Origin: Beta vulgaris subsp. vulgaris
Lineage: Eukaryota; Streptophyta; Magnoliopsida; Caryophyllales; Amaranthaceae
Length of the DNA stretch: 64,000 nucleotides
Direction: 5' to 3'
Assembly: GCF_026745355.1 (NCBI RefSeq)
Contig: NC_079207.1
Span: 14,154,313-14,218,312, forward strand
Position 1 is the first letter of the stretch. Each line of letters begins with the position of its first letter. The position numbers and the translations under genes are program-made. This document shows positions 34,127 through 45,290 of the stretch, piece by piece. A model generated the notes under the pieces. The model made no database searches. It was not told where the DNA came from and was given only the letters and a program-made list of their open reading frames with translations.

Positions 34127-35177
34127 GGTTTTTTCACTATATATCCCTCACAAATTAAATAATTCACCACTATACTCTTAATGTTTCAAATATTCACCAT
34201 ATACCCCTAAGTTTTTGAATACGTTCACCATATGCCCTATTTCTAACTGACGTTAACTCACCATTTGCCATTATTTACGACTTTGGTACTATTAACCTAA
34301 TTACCCCTAATATTTAAACAAAATATAAAATTCCACATCTCTCTCCTCCATTATCAATACTGACTAATTATTGTCGTATTGGTACTCGTTTGATGGGCTT
34401 TTCGAAATTCATTCCCTTTAAGGGTCGTCGGTGGGGTCCTTTTTTTTATAAAAAAAAAGTCAATTCGGTCGTTTAAGATTGCCTTGGGAAGCGTGTCCAG
34501 AATATCCTCGTATTGGATCTCGTTTTCATGTATTTCTCAAAATTCGTCCCCCTTGAGGTTCGTCGACGATGACCCTTTTTTTTTTGAAAAAAATCGTTTT
34601 GGCGATGACATCGGCTATTTAAAATCGTCTCGGGAAGCGTACTCAGAATATTGTGGTATTTATACTGGTTTAGATGGGCTTCTCGAATTCGTTCCCCTTA
34701 AGATTCGTTGGTGGTGTTCGGTTTTTTAAAAAAAAAGTCGTGCTGGTGGTGAGATTGACCGTTTAAGATCGTCTTGGAAGTGTGCCTAGAATACCGTCGT
34801 ATTGGTACTCGTTTTGAAGGGATTCTCAAAATTCCTACCCTTTAAGGGTCGTTAGTGGCATTTGTTTTTTCAAAAAATTTGTTTTGAAGTTCAGATATAG
34901 ATATTCATTTATTAAGGTTAATTAGTTATGGTTAATGGCATTAGGATTAGGAGGTTAGGTTAATTAGAACATTAGGGGGCTAGGGTGGAGAGAGGGTGAA
35001 TTAGGTTATAGCAAAATTGTAAATAGTGTAAACAATGACTTAACGTTCGTTAGGAAAAAAAAAGGTAGTTGGTGCACAGTACATTTTTAAAAACTCAATA
35101 ATATATGGTGAATATCTAAAACATTGAGGATATATGGCGAATTTTTCAATTTTTTAGGAGTATATGGTGAAAAATCC
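34127..35177. mobile_element. Inverted-repeat element with internal tandem array (Mutator-like?)
   Basis: The left end GGTTTTTTCACTATATATCCC...AATGTTTCAAATATTCACCATATACCCC is mirrored by the right end ...ATATGGTGAATATCTAAAACATT...ATATGGTGAAAAATCC. Pairing extends about 200 bp inward, including AATTACCCCTAAT against ATTAGGGGG. AT-rich flanks (AAAAATTTT and AAAATTTTT) could be a 9-bp duplication, but this is weak. The centre holds a four-unit tandem repeat. No transposase. Confidence 0.65.
34375..34880 (+). repeat. Four diverged tandem repeats of about 134-147 bp
   Basis: Units begin near 34375, 34509, 34649 and 34798 with CGTATTGGTACTCGTTTTgA-like words. Each continues through GGGCTTCTCGAAATTCgTtCCCTTtAAGGgTCGTcGGTGG, a T-run/A-run switch, and GTTTAAGATCGTCTTGGAAGCGTG. 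Similarity is moderate, so the amplification is old. Confidence 0.85.
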
Positions 35178-35490
35178 AAAATTTTTAATTAAAAACTGTT
35201 AGTTGTGGATTATCATTGTCCTCAGATCCAACCATATACTCCTCCATCCTAATTAATGATCATATTTTCCTTTTTTCCAGATGTCCCAAAATACTTATCA
35301 AGTTTCCAATAATAATCAACAAAAGCATCAAAAGTTCTACTAAACTTTATTTCTATTGATCAAAAGTAATATATATAGTAGGTGGGAAACAAGATAAGAA
35401 GTGATATTCCCCACATCACATCACCCTTATAGCGGAGTAGAATTTTCAATATATATGCTACACTATAGGATAGCACTAATAGAGCAAAAA

Positions 35491-37562
35491 ATGGCTGCCA
35501 AGACTATTTCCAACGAACACTCAAAAGAGCTACTAGATGCACTTACACATATATGGAACCATACTTTCTCTTTCTTGAATTCCATGGCCTTAAAGTGTGC
35601 AATTCAACTAAGCATTCCTGATGCTATTCATAAACATGGCAAACCCATTACCATTAATGAGCTAGCCAACTCCCTTTCAATCCATCCAAACAAGGCTCAA
35701 TCTCTACAACAGTTGATGCGCCTTCTTGTTCATTCCCACTTCTTCACCGCCACAAAACTTGTCAATGGAGAAGAAGCATATTCTCTTACCTTAAACTCCC
35801 AACTTCTCTTACAAGATCATCCATTCACTCAAGCAACTTTTGCACTTTTGGAAATGGAGCAAGTTATAACTGAGCCATCACATAGTTTTAGTGTTTGGTT
35901 TCGTCAAGAAGATGATCATGATGAGTCCCCTTTTTACATGGCTCAAGGAAAGAATATATATGAACGTATGCCTAATAAGGCGAAATTCAATGAGTTGTTT
36001 AACCAAACCATGGCAAACGACTCACGATTGATTTCGAGCTTGCTGCTGAGTAGTAATGAGTTCAAAAGCTCAATAGAAGGCATTGAATCACTAGTTGATG
36101 TTGGTGGTGGTGTTGGAATTATGGCTAAGGCAATTGCCGAGGCCTATCCTAAGCTAAACTGTATCGTGTTTGATCTACCACATGTAGTCAAAGGGTTACA
36201 AGGAAATGGAAGAAATTTGACGTACGTTGCAGGTGACATGTTTGAGGCTATTCCTCGTGCTCATGCCGTCTTACTCAAGGTAAACCCATCTCAATTTGCT
36301 TAATGAACATATATAATGCAGTGATTTACATTGTAGCAGCGAGAATCTTTTACTCCATATATAACTAATTATTAGAGGTGGGCAGCACTAACAGATCTAG
36401 GAATTGAACTATGTAGGTTTGGAGCCAGTAAAAAATAGACTAGAATAATCTACTTTTTTGGTTTTTTGGTTTTTTTAGAGGAAACGTTTAGAAACCGGCG
36501 TTTTATTATGTTATGTCATTTTCCACCAAAGTTGCAATACTTTGGGGAAAAGAGTTCGTACAAATGAATTCAACATCAAAATCAATATTCCATCGTGCCA
36601 TAAGATGAGCAATAGTGTTTCTCGCTCTCCTAACATGACTACAAACAAAAGCATTAAAAGAACTACCAAGAGAAATAACATCATCAAGCAAAGAAAAAAT
36701 AGGAGCATATCCCAACTAATCTATACAACAAATATTTGTGTGAATTTTATGTTTTTTTCAAAGAAATGGTAAAGATAAGCAATATTATCTGATGAAAATA
36801 ATGTATACTTCTTTTTTTACTTGCAACGGTTTGACTTTTACACTATTACCAACTCTACTTAGTTTATCTTTGGTAATTTATAGTTTAAAAAAAACATATT
36901 CATGTGAAATCTTGTTAGATTCGTCTCAATGTATATTTTTCGTATATCTACTTTTCATCATTTTTAATTATTAATAACTAAAGAAATTAATGGTTAAAGT
37001 TATGCATTGACATACATGAAAGTCAAACAGTTACAACTAAAAAGAAACAAAGGAAGTATATATGACAATGACATTTATGTGCTTATCCAGGGAGAAAATA
37101 ATTACGTCACCATTCCTAATTTGATGAGAAATAGATCTCCAAAATACTCATATTTCCCCCCAAACTTACACTATATGCCCCTATTATATGCTACTATTCT
37201 CATATATATTACGATTATAATTTGGGACAAGCTCATCATTTGATTGTGTGATGCAGTGGGCATTGCATAATTGGAGTGATGATAATTGCATAAAGGTACT
37301 TCAACGATGTAGAGAAGCAATTCCAAGCAAAAATGAAGGAGGCAAGGTGATAATTATAGAAATTGTGGTGGGGATCCCAAGTGACACTGCAAGTCATTTT
37401 AATTCCCAATTTCTCATGGATATGCAAATGTTGTCCGTCTCAGGAGGAAAAGAAAGAACTGAAGAACAATGGAAGTATCTCTTCGACAATGCTGGCTTCA
37501 GTGACTATAAGATCTTACCCATTTTAGGGGCGAGATCTGTTATTGTGGTATATCCTACATAA
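35491..37562 (+). CDS. Plant SAM-dependent O-methyltransferase, two exons
   Basis: Methylates a hydroxyl of a small phenolic or alkaloid-like substrate using S-adenosylmethionine; cytosolic, no targeting signal seen. Exon 1 is 35491-36279 (263 codons) and exon 2 is 37257-37562, giving 364 residues, normal for class II plant OMTs. The intron (GTAAAC...TGCAG, phase 0) sits just before the catalytic block, its usual place. The N-terminal dimerisation domain covers about residues 10-110. SAM-binding LVDVGGGVG is residues 201-209 and FDLP starts at 227. WALHNW (264-269) carries the catalytic His267. An in-frame GTG extension to 35401 exists, but the ATG at 35491 (AAAAAATGGCT) gives the family-typical start. 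The substrate cannot be read from the sequence; the overall look is closest to the resveratrol/flavonoid/alkaloid OMT group rather than lignin COMT. Confidence 0.93.
36500..36720 (-). pseudogene. LINE RNase H fragment in the OMT intron
   Basis: The reverse-strand frame 36715-36506 reads like the end of a plant LINE RNase H: HVRRARNTIAHLMARW, then NSFPQSIATLVENDIT and a stop, as in many L1 ORF2 C-termini. It lies wholly within the OMT intron (36280-37256), antisense to the gene. A TTAGAGGTGGGCA word at about 36374 may be a hAT relic in the same intron. Confidence 0.75.
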
Positions 37563-38049
37563 GCTTGGCAACAACCAATAATGTGTTGGTGTATTATCAT
37601 TAATGTCAATTATGAATTCAGTGTGAAGACTGAAGAGTGCGCATGCTTGGATTGATGTATACATGCTCGTCTAAGAACTTAGAACACTAATTCGAGTAAC
37701 AAGAATTGTTGACGAGAAAATAAACGCAAATTTCTATTTATTGCCTTCAGTTTAAAATAAAGGCAAACTTCTACTTGTCGCCTTAAGTTTTTTGTGTATC
37801 ACTCTCAATATAGTGTGATATCTATCATACTGACAACCCCACCCTCTTACCCTCCCCCTCTCTCTCCACTCGATCTCAGGGCGGATACATGATTTTAATT
37901 CTAGGGAACGATTCGTAACCAATTTTAGTTAAATCAGCAACTAACTTTTTTTCCCAAAAGAAAAGATTTATAAGGTGTTCATACTTTTTCGGTTAGCATA
38001 GTTCTTCTTGAATATCTTCGAACTATGTCTCGGTCAATGTTGTTTTATG
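37563..38049. other. OMT downstream region with a hAT-like relic
   Basis: CAGGGCGGATACATGATTTTAATTCTAGGG at about 37877 resembles the left end of the complete hAT element at 45291 (CAGTGGCGGATCCAGGAATT), but its other end is missing. No gene is seen. Confidence 0.4.
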
Positions 38050-38347
38050 TCTTGAATTTTGAAATTTGAGTTTCATAATAATACACTCAAATGTCCTTAA
38101 TGACTGACAGTAGTTAGCTTAGTCTTAATCCTAATTAAATTCTAATTAATCTAACTAAACCTTAAAATCTAATCTTTAACTTCTAACCCTAACCCCCTCC
38201 CCCGCCCTCCCACCACCCCAGCAGCCCCATCACCTCAACAGTGGTGGTGGGGGTGGTTGGGGGGCTACAGGGGTGGTGGGGGTTGTAGGGGTGGTTAGGG
38301 TTGGGTTTAGGGTTTATGGTCAGAGGTAGGGGTTTAGATTAGAGTTA

Positions 38348-39067
38348 TGTTGGAACATTTATAGGGTAATGGGTTTGAAACTCATAAGGGTATGTACTAG
38401 AAGAGGAGGAGGTCTAGTATGCAAAAGACTAGAGTGCATCAAGTGGCAAAACGCATTGATAAACCAAGGGGGACAGAAGACTGGCCGCGAGTCGCGACCA
38501 GTGGCCCGTCGCGAGTCGCGACAGGCGTCGCGGGTCGCGACCAGCGCCTCGCGACTCGCGAGCTTCTTCGCGAGTCGCGACGTGTCTTCTGCCTTGGAAT
38601 GCGAAAAGATGCCTTGACGGTTTTATGTCCGTTGTGATGTTATGGCTCATTTTAATGACCTTTAAGGTCCTTAAATCAGCTGATTAAAGGCCTTTGATGG
38701 GTGATTAAAATGGGGGTTATGGATTAACTACTCTAGTCAATGAAAGGTTTATTCTTCCTATATAAACCTTGGATTCCTATGAGTGAGGGTTAGAAGAAAA
38801 ATCAGATTTTCTATACTCTCAAATACTTCTTGCTTTGCTTAAGAGAAACTTGCAATCTTCTCTTGAGTGTTCTTCACAAACACAAAACACAAGTTCTTGT
38901 TGATTCACTTAGAAGATCATCTAAGTGGATTGTTTCTCTCCATTGTATCTCATTAGTTATTTCGTGTTAACCCGGTGATCCTAGAGGGGCGAAATTAAAC
39001 TAATAGGAAAGCGTAGTTTCCGTGCCTTGGAGTGGATATCCGGTTCTCTCATTGATCACATCTAACA
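38348..39067 (+). repeat. Copia 5' LTR, 720 bp, with TCGCGA-rich block
   Basis: A GC-rich block at about 38487-38585 is packed with GCGAGTCGCGAC words in both orientations, each containing the palindrome TCGCGA, in otherwise AT-rich DNA. TATATAAACC at about 38758 is the likely TATA box, and a TTCTTCC-rich leader follows. Confidence 0.92.
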
Positions 39068-39099
39068 ATCTATTAGTTTAATTTCTCTTTCTTTCGGAT

Positions 39100-40264
39100 A
39101 TGGCTCAATCACTCAAGGACATGACTATGAACTTCCAAAAGTTGGATAAGTTTGAGGGGGTGGCTATCGAGGTGGCAAAAGAAGATGCACTTCTTGTTGA
39201 CCCCTTGAATGTGGTGTATGTTTATCAACCCTATGCCACCATCCCGGAAGATGGAGAGGAAGAGCCTCTTAGACTACTAGGAAGAGGACAAAGTGGGAGA
39301 ATGATGACTACATTTGTCGTGGTCATATTCTCAACTCTCTACCGACCCGTTGTTTGATCTCTACCAAAATGTGGAGAGTGCAAAGGAACTTTGGGATGCT
39401 CTTGAGGCCAAGTACATTTCGGAAGATGCTTCAAGTAAGAAATTCCTTGTTAGTAATTTTAATTCTTTTAAAATGACTAATGATCGGCCTATTATGGAGC
39501 AATTCCATGAGGTTCATCATATTTTGAACCAAATAAGATCACATGGTATGGTGATGGATGAGGCAATTGCGGTTGCCTCAATCATTGACAAATTACCAAA
39601 TTCTTGGAAAGATACAAAACATCTTTTAAAACATAAAAAGGAAGACATGTCCATGGAGCAATTAGGAACTCATCTTCGTATTGAAGAGGGGATCCGGGCT
39701 CAAGATGGGGTTAAGGATACTACTCCTAGTATTCCTAAATCTACCGTTAATTTGGTAGAGGTTGGTGGGTCTAGTAAGACCAAGAAATCCAACAACAACA
39801 ACAACAATAACAAAACCAATGTTGCAAACAAGAAGAGGAAGACCCTCTCTTGTTGGATATGCAATGGTCCTCATCTTAAGAGGGATTGTCCTTCTAACAA
39901 CAAGAAGAAGACAAAGAACACACAACCTAGTGTTGTTCAAAACCAAGGTAACAATGCACATGTTAATGTAATTGAAGAAATGCATTTTGTTGCTATGATT
40001 TCTGAAATTATGTGTGTGCAGGTTGATGATTCTTGGTGGATAGATTCGGGAGCCTCTAGACATGTGTGCAATAACAAGGATTTCTTCAAGTCTTTGAAAG
40101 ATTTGGATGATGGTCCAATCTTGTATATGGGGAATGATTCTACGGTAAAGGCTAGAGGAATAGGCCAAGTAGAATTGTTGTTAACCTCGGGAAAGACTTT
40201 AACTCTCCGGGATGTTGTTATGTACCGGAAGTTAGGAAGAATCTTGTGTCAGGAGGTCTCTTGA
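39100..40264 (+). pseudogene. Copia gag and protease, frame breaks near both ends
   Basis: The ATG at 39100 (MAQSLKDMTMNFQKLDKFEG) starts gag. A shift near 39165-39180 is followed by another around 39300-39340, after which the 39314 frame is open to 40264. Gag core words are YQNVESAKELWDALEAKY and FHEVHHILNQIRSHG. A single zinc knuckle has Cys-X2-Cys-X3-His-X4-Cys spacing (about 39860-39900), one residue shorter than the common CCHC. Protease WWIDSGASRHVC at about 40033 keeps the catalytic Asp. A further shift near 40235-40260 separates protease from integrase. Confidence 0.85.
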
Positions 40265-43061
40265 ATAAGTATGGTTTTAAAGTTGTTTTTGAGTCGGATA
40301 AATTTGTACTTTCCAAGGGTGGTATTTTTGTTGGACAAGGTTTCTTTTGTAATGGAATGTTTAAATTTAGTATTGATAATAAAATTGGTACTAGTTCTAT
40401 TTACATGCTTGATGTTTCTTCTCTATGGCACAATCGTTTATGTCATGTGAATTATCGTAGATTATATGACATGTCTAAAATGGGGTTATACCTCCTTTCG
40501 ATTTAAAGTTAGAGAAGTGTCACACTTGCGTGCTAAATAAAATTACAAAAAATCCTTATCCTAGTGTGACTAGACAAACGGTATTGCTTGAATTGGTGCA
40601 TAGTGACTTGTGTGACTTTCATAGTTCACCTTCTTTAGGAAATAAAAATATATTGTAACTTTTATTGATGATTTTTCAAGGTTTTGTTACATATATTTAT
40701 TATTTACTAAAGATGAAGCACTAGAAAAGTTTAAGACCTTTAAAATCGAAGTGGAACTCCAACTTAATCAAAAGATTAAAAGACTTCGAACGGATAGGGG
40801 TGGTGAATATTATAATCCAAGTTATTTTAGTTCCATTGGTGTAATTCATGAAACAACCGCCCCATACTCACCTCAAAGTAATGGTATAGCGGAAAGGAAA
40901 AATAGGGTCCTAAAAGAAATGGTTAATACCATGCTTTCTAATTCGGGTCTTAATGACGGTTTTTGGGGTGATGCAATTTTAACTGCATGTTACATTTAAA
41001 TCGAGTTCCTAATAAAAGGAATAAGACTACCCCTTATGAACTTTGGTGTAATAAAAAGCCTAATCTCAATTACCTTAAGGTATGGGGTTGTAGGGCAATT
41101 GTCAAATTGACGGAACCTAAAAGGAAAACTTTAGGTGAAAAAGGAATTGATTGCATTTTTATAGGCTATGCGGTACATAGCAAAGCCTATAGGTTTTATG
41201 TCATTGAGCCCAATGACTTTGTCTCTATTCACTCCGTGATAGAGTCAAGGGATGCAATATTTGATGAGACTAGATTCTCATCGATTCCAAGACCAAAGGA
41301 CATGATACCTAGTACTAGTTCCAATGTTGTAGATGACATTTCAAATGATCATGATACTACAACACCGGAAATTAGGAAAAGTAAACGAATTAGAAAAGAG
41401 AAATCTTTTGGACCGGATTTTCAACTATATTTAGTTGAAGGGTCAAGGGAGTCAATTTCGACTCAAATTTCATATTGTTACAATATGGAGGAGGATCCTA
41501 TCCTTTGATGAGGCTATGAAGTCTCATGATTCTGCTTTCTGGAAAGAGGCAGTGAATGATGAAATGGATTCTATAATGGGTAATCACACTTGGATTTTAG
41601 CTAATTTACCTCCCGGTTGCAAACCCCTAGGTTGTAAATGGATTTTTGTAAGGAAAAAGAAAATCGATGGAACCATACTAAAACATAAGGCCCGGTTAGT
41701 GGTCCAAGGTTTTAGGCAAAGATATGGTATCGATTACTTTGATACTTATGCTCCAGTAGCTAGAATAGCTACTATTAGACTATTGATAGCATTAGCTGCG
41801 ATTCATGGTCTAGTAATTCACCAAATGGATGTAAAAACTGCTTTTCTTAATGGTGAATTGGAGGAGGAAGTGTACATGAATCAACCTGAAGGGTTTGTGG
41901 TTAAAGGTCAAGAAACTAAAGTTTGCAAATTAGTTAGATCTTTGTATGGTCTTAAACAAGCACCTAAGCAATGGCATCAAAAATTTGATGAAGTTGTGTT
42001 GTCTAGTGGGTTCAAAATAAATCAGTCCGATAAGTGTGTATATAGCAAATTTGATAATAACGGTAAAGGAGTTATAATTTGCTTATATGTTGATGATATG
42101 CTTTTTTGGGACTGATTTGGAACAAGTGGAAAAGACCAAAGTCTTCCTTTCCTCTAGCTTCTCCATGAAAGATTTGGGTGAAGCGGATGTTATTCTAGGT
42201 ATTAGAATAATAAGAGGGAAAGGGTCGTTTTCTTTATCACAATCTCATTATATTGAGAAAGTGGTCAAGAGGTATAATGAGTCAAATTCGACTCATTTTG
42301 CTACTCCTATGGATCCTAGTATTCACTTGGTTCCGAGTAGTGGTACTCCAATTTCACAATTGGAGTATGCAAGCTTAATTGGAAGCTTGATGTATGCTAT
42401 GACTAGCACTCGGCCGGATATAGCCTTTGCTATTGGCAAGCTCAGTAGGTATACTAGTAATCCTAGTATGTTGCATTGGCAAGCATTGAGAAGAGTGTTA
42501 AGGTACTTGAATAAGACCTTGGATTATGTCATAACATATAAAAGAGAACCTTCTATCTTAGAAGGTTACTCGGATGCTAGTTGGATTTCGAATAAGGAAG
42601 ATTATTCATCCACTAGTGGTTGGGTGTTTCTTCTTGGAGGAGGTGCCATTTCATGGGCATCCAAGAAGCAAACATGTATAACGGATTCCACTATGGCATC
42701 GGAATTCATTGCTTTGGCTTCTTGTTGCCAAGAAGCGGAATGGCTAAGGAATGTGTTGAGTGAGGTGGACTTATGGGTGAAACCAATGTCACCTCTTGCT
42801 ATCCATTGTGATAGTGCATCAACCATAGCTAAAGCATATAGTGAAGTCTACAATGGCAAGTCAAGGCACATTGGAGTTAGACATAGCTATGTGCGGGAAA
42901 TGATAAGGAATAGTTGTATAACTATTAATTTTGTTCGGTCTAGTTTGAACTTGGCGGATACGTTTACAAAACCGTTGTCAAGGGAACTAGTGAACAAAAT
43001 GAACAAAGGGATGGGTCTTAAGCCTATTGATCAACCTATGGTGAAGGAAAACTCTATTTGA
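40246..43061 (+). pseudogene. Copia integrase, reverse transcriptase and RNase H, few frame breaks
   Basis: The integrase N-terminal zinc part (LWHNRLCHVNYRRL, then CHTC in another frame) is at about 40420-40540. The core includes FIDDFSRF (about 40660), LRTDRGGEYY (about 40785) and the Glu of IAERKNR (about 40890). GCRAIV...KGIDCIFIGY follows, then RT with HQMDVKTAFLNGELEEEVYM, LVRSLYGLKQAP and YVDD at 42086-42097. The frame shifts in a T6 run at about 42101. RNase H (42500-43030) has GYSDASW, DSTMASEFIAL, HCDSAS and ADTFTKPL, ending at 43061. Breaks near 40495, 40640, 40995, 41505 and 42101 are single-base size. Confidence 0.92.
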
Positions 43062-43562
43062 TGTCTAATACAACGTTAGATCTCAAATTCAAGGAGGATA
43101 GTACTTCTCTAAGAGGTTGGGAGCACTTGTTTAATACATCCCGAGGTTAGTGCTTGTTGCTACAATGATAAAGAGGTTGAATTTTATTCTTAATAAATCT
43201 TTGATAAGGTGCTCAATTGTAGGAGCATGTCGGAAAGATTTACCTATGTAAGCTAGAAGTTTGGCCGCTTCATCAAGTCTAGGCTTGACTTGGAATGCTT
43301 ATGAATGGATATGGACACCAAGGCTTATAGGTGTCGGAGGTTTTAAGAGCCTAGTTTTATTGTGTGTATTAGTAACTTCAATAATTTGTAATGGTTATTG
43401 ATTCAAAGCTTTGTCATCATTATGATCTAAATTATTGTAAAGATTACTTTTACTAAATGGAAATTCAATCGTTAGATATTTCCATGATGCATGAACATGT
43501 GTGTTTGCGATTTATAGCAAGTTGAAAAACTTTTCAACATTACCTATAAATGGGAGGAGGAT

Positions 43563-44310
43563 TGTTGGAACATTTATAGGGTAATGGGTTTTGAAACTCA
43601 TAAGGGTATGTACTAGAAGAGGAGAGGTCTAGTAATGCAAAAGACTAGAGTGCATCAAGTGGCAAAACGCATTGATAAACCAAGGGGGACAGAAGACTGG
43701 CCGCGAGTCGCGACAGGAGTCGCGAGTCGCGACCAGTGGCCCGTCGCGAGTCGTGACAGGCGCGTCGCGGGTCGCGACCAGCGCCTCACGACTCGCGAGC
43801 TTCTTCGCGAGTCGCGACGTGTCTTCTGCCTTGGAATGCGAAAAGATGCCTTGACGGTTTTATGTCCGTTGTGATGTTATGGTCTCATTTTAATGACCTT
43901 TAAGGTCCTTAAATCAGCTGATTAAAGGCCTTTGATGGGTGATTAAAATGGGGGTTATGGATTAACTACTCTAGTCAATGAAAGGTTTATTCTTCCTATA
44001 TAAACCTTGGAATTCCTATGAGTGAGGGGTTAGAAGAAAAATCAGATTTTCTATACTCTCAAATACTTCTTGCTTTGCTTAAGAGAAACCTTGCAATCTT
44101 CTCTTGAGTGTTCTTCACAAACACAAAACACAAGTTCTTGTTTGATTCACTTAGAAGATCATCTAAGTGGATTGTTTCTCTCCATTGTATCTCATTAGTT
44201 ATTTCATGATAACCCGGTGATCCTAGAGGGGCGAAATTAAACTAATAGGAAAGCGTAGTTTCCGTGCCTTGGAGTGGGATTTCCGGTTCTCTCATTGATC
44301 ACATCTAACA
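43563..44310 (+). repeat. Copia 3' LTR, 748 bp
   Basis: Matches the 5' LTR but is 28 bp longer, largely because of one extra GTCGCGACAGGAGTCGCGA-type repeat in the GC-rich block (about 43700-43815). Within that block two CpG sites differ as C-to-T or G-to-A (TCGCGAC to TCGTGAC; CTCGCGAC to CTCACGAC). Other differences are mostly single-base indels. Confidence 0.93.
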
Positions 44311-44525
44311 GTTAGCAGCATTATGGGATTAATTAGGGGTAAAATAGAAAATTAGGATTAATGACTAATGGTGGTTAACACCGTTAGTCATTAAGGGTAT
44401 TTGGGGGTATTATTATGAAACTTAGGGGCACCTCGTCTATTTTGAAAAGTTGGGGGGTAACTTGTGAATTTTCTAAAAACTCGGGGGTACTTGGTGAAAA
44501 ATCGTAGTTTTACCTACCACTTCTT

Positions 44526-45282
44526 ACACTCCAACTAGTATTTAGGGTCGGGTGATGCCCCGGAGTTTCTCTGTGCTATAATTTAGTAGTAGTTAAATAA
44601 GTCATCTCATACTCATTTAGTCATCTCATTCATTATATGGATTTAAAAGGTTTTACATTCATATATCATCACTAATTTTAATTAAATAAGCAATAATAAT
44701 ATGGTGGAGTGATGGTTGAATCTCTTTCTTTCACGTTAACAATATAATGCTTCTTTTTTTTACTATATGAGAAAGACGTGGATAGGATGTTATTGAATCA
44801 AGGATGGTGACATGTGACACATATAAATTTTTAGGAATGCTTTTTAATATATTAGTATCCATAGATAGATTTAGATAGATAATAAGACAAATAGTATAAT
44901 ATAAAAGAATTTGTAACCATTAATTGACATTTACAAACAAATTTTAGATTAACATTCAAATTAGTAATTTATAACATAAATAAACATCATTGTTAAAATT
45001 TTATCTATATTAGTAATTTGCAAATCTTATGATTATGGTTTTTTTTATCAAAATTAAAAAATAAACTTGTGTAACAAACATCAATTAAACAATAAAACAA
45101 TCAATAAATAAATTTAACTACTAAAAAAAACAAAAATGCACCAACACCAAAAACTAGAAAACAAATACAGGAAAAAAAATACTTCATGAATTTAAGAGAC
45201 CTAGAATGGTTTATTTATCGAGTATATATTTGCTTCAAGGATCACCATTGCCCTAGAAAATGTGACTCGTTATGTAATTATG
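44526..45282. other. AT-rich spacer, nothing recognised
   Basis: No gene, RNA or repeat boundary was found. Repeated GATAGAT/TAATAAGA words near 44860 are minor. Confidence 0.45.
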
Positions 45283-45290
45283 GTCACAAT

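Larger units (their letters stand above)
38348..44310 (+). mobile_element. Complete Ty1/Copia LTR retrotransposon
   Basis: The LTRs 38348-39067 and 43563-44310 (TGTTGGAAC...TCTAACA) are nearly identical apart from small indels and a GC-rich repeat expansion. The internal order is gag, protease, integrase, RT, RNase H, as in Copia. A polypurine tract (GGGAGGAGGA, about 43551-43560) precedes the 3' LTR. The flanks read AGTTA before the element and (A)GTTA after it, consistent with a 5-bp target duplication if one A was lost. No standard tRNA-Met primer site is visible after the 5' LTR. All catalytic motifs are present, with only a handful of frame breaks. Confidence 0.95.
38050..44525. mobile_element. 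Older inverted-repeat element split by the Copia insertion
   Basis: GAGTTTCATAATAATAC.CTCAAATg.CCTTAATGACTGAC (about 38068-38108) is the inverse of GTTAGTCATTAAGGGTATTTGGGGGTATTATTATGAAACTT (about 44384-44424). The right side continues to GGTGAAAAATCGTAGTTTTACC (44492-44513), resembling the end of the 34127-35177 element; the left side lacks that outer part. The left inner region (38190-38340) is C- then G-rich and self-complementary, with TTTAGGGTT words. The Copia element sits between the halves. Confidence 0.5.

Noticed and set aside
38276..38320. Interstitial telomere (TTTAGGG words)
   Set aside because: Only one or two imperfect units within a G-rich, self-complementary stretch; not a tandem telomeric array.
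38369..38650. Arg/Ser/Val-rich ORFs in the Copia LTRs (again at 43635-43874)
   Set aside because: They come from the TCGCGA repeats, lie within LTRs on both strands, and differ in frame between the two LTRs.
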